Shown one piece after another: positions 1 to 5,530 of a stretch of DNA of 5,530 bases. Source of the stretch: Sphingomonadaceae bacterium (lineage in GTDB: Bacteria; Pseudomonadota; Alphaproteobacteria; Sphingomonadales; Sphingomonadaceae); assembly GCA_947442095.1 (NCBI GenBank), contig CANEVG010000251.1:1-5530 (forward strand), given 5' to 3'. Position 1 is the first letter of the stretch. Every line of letters begins with the position of its first letter. Position numbers and translations under genes: made by a program. The notes below the pieces were generated by a model that had not been told where the DNA came from, searched no databases, and worked only from the letters and a program-made list of their open reading frames with translations.

Positions 1-878
1 ACACGGCGCGCGAGGCTCCTGCGCTGATCCGATATCTCGATGAGGGTGCGTTCGTCACCCGGCGCTATGTGAGCCAGGGCGCGGAGATGAACACGGGCGA
101 CTACCGCGACTATCCCGTGGTGGTGCGCGACGGGATGCTGCTGCGGAGGCACTTTCAGCTCGATACGCATGGCTTCGTGATCGACAAGCACGAGACCGCG
201 GTTGCCGATTTCCATGACAAGGCGGCGGTCGATGCCGGATACCAGCGCGAGGTCGAGGCGCTGGTCGCGCGGCTCACCGGGGCGAAAAGGGTTTCGACGC
301 AAGGGTGGATGATCCGCACTTCGGGCGACATTTCGGCGCGGGTGCAGGAGAAGGTCGAGGGCTATGTCCATTCGGGCGGAATCCAGCCGCCGGCGGGCGA
401 GGCGCATGTCGATTACAACGAGCTGACCGGCAAGCGCGCAGCGGCGCGAGTCTATGCCGAGGCGTTTCCGGACGGGCCGGGCTACACACGCTATATCTGC
501 TTCTCGCTGTGGCGCACGTTTTCGCCCGGCCCGCAGGACTGGCCGCTTGCGGTGTGCGATGGGCGCACTGTGAGCGACGAGGAGACCGCGTCCAACACGT
601 TGTTCGTGGTCGATGAATTTCCGGTTGGTGACGCGCTGACCGCGCCGGTCGAGGGCGAGGATCAGATGATCGCGGCGACGATTTTCCGCTACCGCGCGCG
701 GCACCGCTGGTGGTACTTTTCGAACATGGCGGCGGACGATGTGCTGCTGTTCAAGTTTCAGGACAGCGACCACGGCGTGACCTGGCGCTGCCCGCACACC
801 GCGTTTCACGACACCAGCCTACCGGACGCCAAAGTGCGCGAAAGCATCGAAGTGCGCGGCGTGGCATTTTTCGAGTAG
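1..878 (+). CDS. CmcJ/NvfI-family oxidoreductase, 5'-truncated by the window edge
   Basis: The frame is open from base 3 with no stop, so the gene starts upstream of the window. The first in-frame start, a GTG at 69, is probably internal, because the 22 codons before it read as family-like sequence (APALIRYLDEG). At least 291 residues are visible, about the usual family length, so only a few residues should be missing. Counting from the GTG at 69, signature stretches are HVDYN (113-117), giving the HxD pair of a jelly-roll Fe(II) site; SLWRTFSPGPQDWPLAVCD (146-164); WWYFSNM with LLFKFQDSDHG (214-236); PHTAF (242-246); and RESIEVRG (257-264). H243 or H235 is the likely third metal ligand, and an arginine in the C-terminal motif may bind the co-substrate. 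Family members are 2-oxoglutarate/Fe(II)-like hydroxylases or desaturases, some from fungal and bacterial natural-product pathways. The substrate here is unknown. No signal peptide is visible. The gene converges on the LuxR-type gene with 9 bases between stops. Confidence 0.85.
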   Translation, partial: TAREAPALIRYLDEGAFVTRRYVSQGAEMNTGDYRDYPVVVRDGMLLRRHFQLDTHGFVIDKHETAVADFHDKAAVDAGYQREVEALVARLTGAKRVSTQGWMIRTSGDISARVQEKVEGYVHSGGIQPPAGEAHVDYNELTGKRAAARVYAEAFPDGPGYTRYICFSLWRTFSPGPQDWPLAVCDGRTVSDEETASNTLFVVDEFPVGDALTAPVEGEDQMIAATIFRYRARHRWWYFSNMAADDVLLFKFQDSDHGVTWRCPHTAFHDTSLPDAKVRESIEVRGVAFFE

Positions 879-887
879 CGGTTGCGC

Positions 888-1979
888 TCAGCAAAACGGC
901 GCCAGCCCCGAAAGCAGCAGGCGGACAAGATCGGCCTGTCCTCTAGTGCCGGTCTTGGCATAGATTCGTTTGGAATAGTTGCGCGCGGTTTCGGGAGTAA
1001 GGCCGAGGCGGGTGCCGGCCTCCAGAATGGCTTCGCCCTGCATTATGCCAATGGCCAACGCGGCCTCGTTTGCAGAAAGACCATAGGCTGCGGAGACGAT
1101 CTGCAGGGCCTGAACGGAGACTTTGCGCTGGGGTTTGCGGACAAGGCCGATGACGGTGGGCCTTATGCCGGGTCCGGCCAGCGCAAGATCTGCGGGGCGC
1201 AGCAGCAGATCGAGTTGCTGGCGCTCGCCCAGTTGCACGAGACGGCGCGCTTCTGACGGGGCGCCGGAGAGCGCGGCGCAGGCGGCTTCAAGCGCCCGCG
1301 TGGCATCGGGCAGCAATTGCAGGCGGCGGCTGGCGGCCGCGGTGCTGAACGCGAGCAGTCGCTCAGCCACAGGATCTGCGGCGAGGACATGCGCTGCAGC
1401 ACTGAACGCAAGTTCGCCTATTCCCAATTGCGCGAGCCCTGCTTGCGCCATGGCGGCCCACAGGCGGGCGGTGTCGAGGGCCACAAGCACGCGTAGCGCA
1501 GCGGCGAGGTGCGGAGCGAGTGCCGAGAGCAGCGCACTGTCTGCCGCGCTCAGATCCTCTCGTTCCCGCACGATCAACAGCCACGCCTCGCTTTCACCGG
1601 GGGTGCCGACGCGGACCGCGCGGGCATGGTTGATGCGCATTTCGGATAAGACGCTGCGCTGTGCGGCCTGTCTGGCGGGATTGTCGTAGTCGAACAGTTC
1701 GTCGAGGGCGTAGACCCGTCCAGGACGCATCAGGCCATAGGGATCGAGACCGAGTTCGCCGAGGCGGGGCAAATCGAGCGGTTGATCCTGCACTGCGCGG
1801 GGTGCTGCGGCTTGCAGAACAAAGGGCGGCTGGCCGGAAATCCGCACGGACAGGCTTGCGCGCCGGGCCTGGGTGCGCGCCACCAGATTGCGCAGGAACT
1901 GGGTCCACGGCGGGTCTTCGGTCAGCCCTTCCATCATGGGCAGATAAAGTTCGCGTTGGTCGGCCGAAAGCAATGCCAT
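888..1979 (-). CDS. LuxR-family helix-turn-helix transcriptional regulator
   Basis: This is a cytoplasmic DNA-binding regulator of about 363 residues. Residues near 300-356 form a LuxR/GerE-type helix-turn-helix: LSANEAALA, then a GEAILEAGTRLGLTPETARNY segment holding the scaffold and recognition helices, then SKRIYAKTGTRGQADLVRLLL. The preceding 300 residues, with a WTQFLRNL start and a PGRVYALDEL segment, resemble the sensory half of alphaproteobacterial LuxR-type proteins. I recognise no receiver domain, no ATPase Walker motifs and no clear autoinducer-binding signature, so the signal is unknown. Two starts are possible. The ATG at 1979 is preferred because GGGAG lies 8 bases upstream. The ATG at 1994 adds five residues (MGAKA) but has only a weak GAAG upstream and lies inside the palindrome at 1987-2002. 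The gene is transcribed away from cysD, an arrangement typical of local regulators, so control of the cys operon is a reasonable but unproven inference. The last codon is Cys, followed by TGA. Confidence 0.9.
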   Translation of the reverse strand: MALLSADQRELYLPMMEGLTEDPPWTQFLRNLVARTQARRASLSVRISGQPPFVLQAAAPRAVQDQPLDLPRLGELGLDPYGLMRPGRVYALDELFDYDNPARQAAQRSVLSEMRINHARAVRVGTPGESEAWLLIVREREDLSAADSALLSALAPHLAAALRVLVALDTARLWAAMAQAGLAQLGIGELAFSAAAHVLAADPVAERLLAFSTAAASRRLQLLPDATRALEAACAALSGAPSEARRLVQLGERQQLDLLLRPADLALAGPGIRPTVIGLVRKPQRKVSVQALQIVSAAYGLSANEAALAIGIMQGEAILEAGTRLGLTPETARNYSKRIYAKTGTRGQADLVRLLLSGLAPFC

Positions 1980-1986
1980 GGCTTTT

Positions 1987-2002
1987 GCTCCCATATGGGA
2001 GC
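1987..2002. repeat. Perfect 16-bp palindrome, candidate operator or RNA hairpin
   Basis: The sequence GCTCCCATATGGGAGC equals its own reverse complement; the symmetry ends at both edges (T opposite T). It lies just upstream of the preferred start of the LuxR-type gene and about 60 bases upstream of cysD. Such symmetry suits a dimeric regulator. In the leftward transcript it could instead fold as a 6-bp stem with an AUAU loop that hides the GGGAG ribosome-binding site. It matches no consensus site that I can name. The symmetry is certain; the function is inferred. Confidence 0.5.
1988..1992 (-). promoter_or_regulatory. Ribosome-binding site deciding the LuxR-type gene start
   Basis: On the minus strand this reads GGGAG, 8 bases before the ATG at 1979. 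It supports that start over the ATG at 1994, which has only a weak GAAG upstream. The site forms part of one arm of the palindrome, so translation could be affected by RNA folding or by protein bound at the site. Confidence 0.55.
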
Positions 2003-2052
2003 TTCACGGTCAAGGCCGAAGCACGATGTAGGGGCGGCGCGACCGCAACAGC

Positions 2053-2058
2053 GGAGAG
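2053..2058 (+). promoter_or_regulatory. Ribosome-binding site of cysD
   Basis: GGAGAG lies a few bases before the ATG at 2063, with 6 bases between GGAG and the start codon. It fixes the cysD start, although the same frame stays open upstream through the antisense of the LuxR-type gene to about 1661. Confidence 0.75.
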
Positions 2059-2062
2059 AACC

Positions 2063-2992
2063 ATGTCTGACCTGACTAGCAAATCGACCCTAACCCATAT
2101 TCAGCGCCTCGAGGCCGAGGCGATCCATATCATGCGCGAGGTGGTGGCCGAAGCGACCAATCCGGTGATGCTCTATTCGGTGGGCAAGGACAGCGCCGTC
2201 ATGCTGCATCTTGCGCGCAAGGCATTCTATCCCAGCCCGCCGCCGTTTCCGCTGCTCCATGTCGATACGACGTGGAAGTTCCAGGAGATGTACGCCCTGC
2301 GTGAGCGCATGGCGACCGAGAGCGGGATGGAACTGCTGGTCTACCAGAACCCCGAGGCGCAGGAGCGCGGGATCAATCCGTTCGACCACGGCGCGCTGCA
2401 CACCGACATGTGGAAGACCGAAGGGCTCAAGCAGGCGCTCGACAAGTGGGGCTTCGATGCAGCCTTTGGCGGCGCGCGCCGGGATGAGGAGAAGAGCCGC
2501 GCCAAGGAGCGCATCTTCAGCTTCCGCACCGCCTCGCACGGCTGGGATCCGAAGAACCAGCGGCCCGAGCTGTGGAACATCTACAACGCGCGGAAGAACA
2601 AGGGCGAGAGCATCCGCGTGTTCCCGATCTCGAACTGGACCGAGCTCGATATCTGGCAGTACATTCACCTCAACGACGTGCCGATCGTGCCGCTCTATTT
2701 CGCGGCCGTGCGCCCGACGTTCGAGTGGGAGGGCGGGCTGTTCATGGCCGACGACCTGCCGCGGCTCGAGAAGGTGCTGGGCTATCATCCTGAAATCACA
2801 GAGAAGTCCATCCGCTTCCGCACCTTGGGCTGCTTCCCGCTGACCGGGGCGGTGGAAAGCACTGCCTCCACGCTGGTGGAAGTGATCCAGGAAACGCTGC
2901 TGACGACGACGAGCGAACGTCAGGGCCGGGTGATCGACAAGGACGCGGGCGGCGCGGGCATGGAAGTCAAAAAGCAGCAGGGGTATTTCTGA
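2063..2992 (+). CDS. cysD: Sulfate adenylyltransferase (ATP sulfurylase) subunit 2, CysD
   Basis: CysD is the catalytic subunit of heterodimeric ATP sulfurylase. It transfers AMP from ATP to sulfate, giving APS and pyrophosphate, with GTP hydrolysis by CysN driving the reaction in the cytoplasm. The protein has 309 residues, close to the roughly 302 of E. coli CysD. Visible marks are the PP-loop SVGKDSAVM (39-47) of the ATP pyrophosphatase superfamily, HVDTTWKFQEMY (66-77), the highly conserved GGARRDEEKSRAKER block (136-150), FPISNWTELDIWQYI (187-201), and the RFRTLGCFPLTGAVES segment (251-266). The C-terminus ends KKQQGYF, as is typical of the family. The start at 2063 is chosen for its ribosome-binding site and because the protein then begins at the normal family position. 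Its TGA stop shares one base with the ATG of cysNC (TGATG), which indicates translational coupling and suits a 1:1 complex. All key motifs are intact. Confidence 0.97.
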   Translation: MSDLTSKSTLTHIQRLEAEAIHIMREVVAEATNPVMLYSVGKDSAVMLHLARKAFYPSPPPFPLLHVDTTWKFQEMYALRERMATESGMELLVYQNPEAQERGINPFDHGALHTDMWKTEGLKQALDKWGFDAAFGGARRDEEKSRAKERIFSFRTASHGWDPKNQRPELWNIYNARKNKGESIRVFPISNWTELDIWQYIHLNDVPIVPLYFAAVRPTFEWEGGLFMADDLPRLEKVLGYHPEITEKSIRFRTLGCFPLTGAVESTASTLVEVIQETLLTTTSERQGRVIDKDAGGAGMEVKKQQGYF

Positions 2993-4917
2993 TGCCGGGT
3001 ACCGATGTGATCTACCAGACCGAGGCGCTGATTGCCGAGGATATCGAGGCCTATCTCGATCTGCACCAGCACAAAACCATGCTGCGCTTCATCACCTGCG
3101 GCAGTGTGGATGATGGAAAATCCACGCTGATCGGGCGCTTGCTCTATGATTCGAAGATGATCTTCGAGGATCAGCTGGCCGCGCTGGAGGCGGACAGCAA
3201 GAAGGTGGGCACGCAAGGCGGCGAGATCGACTTTGCGCTGCTGGTCGATGGGTTGGCGGCCGAGCGCGAGCAGGGCATCACCATCGATGTTGCCTACCGC
3301 TTCTTCAGCACCGAGAAGCGCAAGTTCATTGTCGCGGATTGCCCGGGGCACGAACAGTATACCCGCAACATGGTGACCGGCGCGAGCACGGCTGACCTTG
3401 CGGTGATCCTGATCGATGCGCGCAAGGGCGTGCTGACGCAGACGCGGCGGCACAGCTATCTCGCGCACCTCATCGGCATTCGCCACGTGGTGCTGGCGGT
3501 GAACAAGATGGACCTGATTGGCTATGATCAGGCGAAGTACGACGCGATCGTGGCCGATTACACCGCGTTTGCCGCGAGCATCGGGATCGCGGCGTTCACC
3601 GCGATGCCGATCTCCGGCTTCAAGGGCGACAATATCACCGCGCTCAGCTCCAACACCCCGTGGTATTCTGGCCCGACGCTGATGGGCCATCTCGAAGCGG
3701 TGGAGGTGAACACGTCCGCCGAAGCCGCGCGCCCGTTCCGCATGCCAGTGCAGTGGGTCAACCGTCCGAATCTTGATTTCCGAGGCTTTTCAGGCCTGAT
3801 TGCCAACGGCACGGTGAAGCCCGGCGATGCGGTGCGGGTGCTGCCTTCGGGCAAGACCAGCACGGTGACGCGCGTGGTCACGCTCGATGGTGATCTCGAA
3901 GTCGCGGGGGCTGGCCAGTCGGTCACGCTCTGCCTCGCGGACGAGATCGACTGCTCGCGCGGCGATGTTCTGGCGGCTGCCGATGCGCCGCCTGAGGTTG
4001 CTGATCAGTTCGAGGCGAGCCTGGTGTGGATGGCCGACGAGGCGATGGTGCCGGGCCGCGCCTATTGGCTGAAGCTGGCCGCGCAGACCGTTTCGGTGAC
4101 AGTGTCGCAGCCTAAATATACGAACAATGTCAATACGATGGAGCGGCTTGCGGCCAAGACGCTGGAACTTAATGCCATCGGCGTTGCCGAGATCACCACC
4201 GACAAGCCGTTGGTGTTCGAGGCTTATTCGGACAGCCGTTCGCTGGGCGGGTTCATCCTGATCGACAAGATCAGCAATGCCACCGTGGCCGCGGGCATGC
4301 TGAACTTCAGTCTGCGCCGCGCGCAGAACGTGCACTGGCAGGCGCTGGATGTGACGCGCGAGGCCCATGCCCAACTCAAGGGGCAGAGCCCGGCGGTGCT
4401 GTGGTTCACGGGCCTTTCCGGCTCGGGCAAATCGACCATCGCCAATCTGGTCGAGAAGAAGCTGCACGCGCTGGGCAAGCACACTTTCCTGCTCGATGGC
4501 GACAATGTGCGCCACGGGCTCAACAAGGATCTGGGCTTTACCGAGGCGGACCGCATCGAGAATATCCGCCGCGTAGGCGAAGTGGCCAAGCTGATGACCG
4601 ATGCGGGGCTGATCGTGCTGACCGCGTTCATCAGCCCGTTCCGCGCCGAGCGCGAAATGGTGCGCGCGCTGATCCCGGCCGGTGATTTCTACGAGGTGTT
4701 CGTCGATACACCGCTGGAAGAGGCCGAGCGCCGCGACGTGAAGGGCCTCTATAAGAAGGCGCGAAGCGGGGCGCTCAAGAACTTCACCGGGATCGACAGT
4801 CCCTACGAAGCACCGGAAAGCTGCGAAATCCGCGTGGACACCTTGCGCGAAAGCCCTGAGGATGCGGCGGAGCGGATCGTGGCGCTGATCACCGGCGAGT
4901 TTATGCCGGTGATCTGA
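2992..4917 (+). CDS. cysNC: Bifunctional sulfate adenylyltransferase subunit 1 / adenylylsulfate kinase (CysN-CysC fusion)
   Basis: This is a 641-residue fusion. Residues 1 to about 455 are CysN, the regulatory GTPase of ATP sulfurylase, with an EF-Tu-like fold: G1 GSVDDGKST (37-45), G2 region GITIDVAYR (95-103), G3 DCPGHEQY (116-123), G4 NKMD (171-174) and a G5-region PISGFKGDN (206-214), followed by beta-barrel domains. Residues from about 465 to 641 are APS kinase (CysC), which phosphorylates APS at the 3' position to make PAPS: P-loop GLSGSGKST (474-482), LDGDNVRHGLN (501-511), FISPFRAER (546-554) carrying the conserved serine, and the KGLYKKARSG and FTGIDSPYE segments near the end. Every active-site motif is present in both halves, so both activities are expected. 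AGGGG, 8 bases before the ATG at 2992, is the likely ribosome-binding site. Fused CysNC (also called NodQ-type) is common in alphaproteobacteria and is not a novelty. Confidence 0.97.
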   Translation: MPGTDVIYQTEALIAEDIEAYLDLHQHKTMLRFITCGSVDDGKSTLIGRLLYDSKMIFEDQLAALEADSKKVGTQGGEIDFALLVDGLAAEREQGITIDVAYRFFSTEKRKFIVADCPGHEQYTRNMVTGASTADLAVILIDARKGVLTQTRRHSYLAHLIGIRHVVLAVNKMDLIGYDQAKYDAIVADYTAFAASIGIAAFTAMPISGFKGDNITALSSNTPWYSGPTLMGHLEAVEVNTSAEAARPFRMPVQWVNRPNLDFRGFSGLIANGTVKPGDAVRVLPSGKTSTVTRVVTLDGDLEVAGAGQSVTLCLADEIDCSRGDVLAAADAPPEVADQFEASLVWMADEAMVPGRAYWLKLAAQTVSVTVSQPKYTNNVNTMERLAAKTLELNAIGVAEITTDKPLVFEAYSDSRSLGGFILIDKISNATVAAGMLNFSLRRAQNVHWQALDVTREAHAQLKGQSPAVLWFTGLSGSGKSTIANLVEKKLHALGKHTFLLDGDNVRHGLNKDLGFTEADRIENIRRVGEVAKLMTDAGLIVLTAFISPFRAEREMVRALIPAGDFYEVFVDTPLEEAERRDVKGLYKKARSGALKNFTGIDSPYEAPESCEIRVDTLRESPEDAAERIVALITGEFMPVI

Positions 4918-4936
4918 TACTGTGATTTGACGGGTT

Positions 4937-4941
4937 AGGGG
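4937..4941 (+). promoter_or_regulatory. Ribosome-binding site of cysQ
   Basis: AGGGG lies 5 bases before the ATG at 4947, inside the 29-base gap after cysNC. It supports that ATG as the start. The gap holds no visible terminator, so cysQ is probably read from the same transcript as cysDNC. Confidence 0.6.
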
Positions 4942-4946
4942 CTTAC

Positions 4947-5530
4947 ATGGACGATATCGAACTGGCGCGGCACCTGGCGCGCGGGGCTGCGCGTATCCTG
5001 ATGGAGCTGCGGAGCGGCGGCACGCGTGAGGGCCCAAGTCTTGATGGAAAGGCGCTGGGGGCGGAGGGCGATGCCCGCGCCAACACTTGGCTCATGGCCG
5101 AGATTGCCGCGCATCGCCCTGAGGACGGCGTGCTTTCCGAAGAGAGCAAGGATACGCCCGCGCGGCTCGCCAAATCGCGCGTCTGGATCATCGACCCGCT
5201 GGATGGCACGCGCGAATATGGCGAGGGGCGCGATGATTGGGCGGTGCATATCGGGCTCGCCTTGGACGGCGTAGCCACGCTGGGCGCGGTGGCCTTGCCG
5301 GGGCTCGATCTGCTGCTCGATAGCGCAGCGCCGCTTGGCCTCCCGCCAATGGCCGAACGCCCGCGCCTGCTGGTGAGCCGTTCGCGCCCAGCGCGCGAGG
5401 CGGTCATCGTTTCCGAGGGTCTGGGCGGCGAGTTGGTGCCGATGGGCTCGGCGGGCGCAAAGGCCATGGCGGTGGTGCGTGGGGAAGCGGAAATCTACCT
5501 CCATTCGGGCGGACAGTATGAGTGGGACAA
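4947..5530 (+). CDS. cysQ: 3'(2'),5'-bisphosphate nucleotidase CysQ, 3'-truncated by the window edge
   Basis: CysQ hydrolyses 3'-phosphoadenosine 5'-phosphate (PAP) to AMP, and often PAPS to APS. This keeps PAP from building up when PAPS is used. The first 194 codons are present and the frame is still open at the edge; perhaps 50-75 residues are missing. It belongs to the inositol monophosphatase superfamily of metal-dependent, lithium-sensitive phosphatases. Visible motifs are GDARANTWL (41-49), LSEES (63-67) with the metal-binding glutamate, WIIDPLDGTREY (80-91) with D83 and D86, GRDDWAVHIGL (94-104), and YLHSGGQYEWD (184-194), whose final Asp is a metal ligand. The GSAGAKAMAVV and HSGGQYEWD wording resembles, from memory, the mycobacterial CysQ type more than E. 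coli CysQ. Its place 29 bases after cysNC fits a shared operon. Related inositol-phosphatase activity cannot be excluded, but context strongly favours CysQ. Confidence 0.92.
   Translation, partial: MDDIELARHLARGAARILMELRSGGTREGPSLDGKALGAEGDARANTWLMAEIAAHRPEDGVLSEESKDTPARLAKSRVWIIDPLDGTREYGEGRDDWAVHIGLALDGVATLGAVALPGLDLLLDSAAPLGLPPMAERPRLLVSRSRPAREAVIVSEGLGGELVPMGSAGAKAMAVVRGEAEIYLHSGGQYEWD

Larger units (their letters stand above)
1980..2062. promoter_or_regulatory. Divergent intergenic region between the LuxR-type gene and cysD
   Basis: This is the only substantial non-coding stretch in the window. It must hold, or lie next to, the promoters of both the regulator (leftward) and the cysDNCQ operon (rightward), unless these start inside the neighbouring genes. 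It contains a 16-bp palindrome at its left end and the cysD ribosome-binding site at its right end. I could not assign convincing -35/-10 boxes. At about 83 bases it is too short for a typical SAM riboswitch, and none was recognised. Confidence 0.6.

Noticed and set aside
69..71. GTG at 69 as the true start of the oxidoreductase gene
   Set aside because: The frame is open and protein-like back to base 3, with no good ribosome-binding site before the GTG. The gene most likely begins upstream of the window.
870..905. Possible bidirectional terminator at the convergent junction
   Set aside because: Only 9 bases separate the two stop codons, and I found no GC-rich stem followed by a T run on either strand.
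1123..1689. Plus-strand open frame of 188 codons inside the regulator gene
   Set aside because: The product is dominated by Ser, Ala and Arg with no domain. The opposite strand encodes a clear LuxR helix-turn-helix protein.
2003..2031. Possible cysD promoter: TTCACG with ATGTAG about 17 bases downstream
   Set aside because: The -35-like element is fair but the -10-like element matches the consensus poorly. In GC-rich DNA such partial matches are common, so no promoter is claimed.
1661..2062. Upstream in-frame extension of cysD by 134 codons
   Set aside because: The added part is antisense to the LuxR-type gene, is low-complexity and Arg/Gly-rich, and would precede the normal CysD N-terminus. 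The ATG at 2063 has a good ribosome-binding site and gives the family length.
3790..5037. A 415-codon open frame on the minus strand opposite cysNC
   Set aside because: It lies antisense to a gene with complete CysN/CysC motifs. Its product is rich in Arg, His and Ala with no recognisable domain, as expected from antisense reading of GC-rich coding DNA. The same applies to minus-strand frames at 2090-2788, 2920-3690 and 4935-5504.

Overview
This is a GC-rich window with strong G/C preference at third codon positions. It looks like chromosomal DNA from an alphaproteobacterium, most likely a sphingomonad (Novosphingobium/Erythrobacter-like). That placement rests on the style of the encoded proteins and the gene arrangement, not on a database match. 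Coding density is very high, and no RNA genes, insertion sequences, CRISPR arrays or long repeats were seen.

Layout, left to right: (1) bases 1-878, plus strand: the 3' part of a gene for a CmcJ/NvfI-type (2-oxoglutarate/Fe(II)-like) oxidoreductase whose start lies just outside the window. (2) 888-1979, minus strand, convergent with the first gene across a 9-base gap: a LuxR-type helix-turn-helix regulator of about 363 residues with an uncharacterised sensory-type N-terminal region. (3) 1980-2062: a short divergent intergenic region containing a perfect 16-bp palindrome at 1987-2002. (4) 2063-4917, plus strand: cysD and a cysN-cysC fusion, overlapping by one base. (5) From 4947 to the right edge, plus strand: a 3'-truncated cysQ, 29 bases downstream of cysNC.

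The plus-strand block is a sulfate-activation operon. CysD and the CysN part form ATP sulfurylase, which makes adenosine 5'-phosphosulfate (APS). The fused CysC domain phosphorylates APS to PAPS. CysQ removes the 3'-phosphate from PAP (and PAPS), clearing the by-product of PAPS use. The divergent LuxR-type gene is the obvious local candidate to regulate the operon, and the palindrome between them is a candidate operator, but neither link is shown by sequence alone. The oxidoreductase at the left edge has no evident role in sulfate activation.

I see no convincing undescribed multi-gene system. The most interesting points are the palindrome, which also holds the probable ribosome-binding site of the regulator, and the possibility of a LuxR-type rather than CysB-type regulator for sulfate activation.
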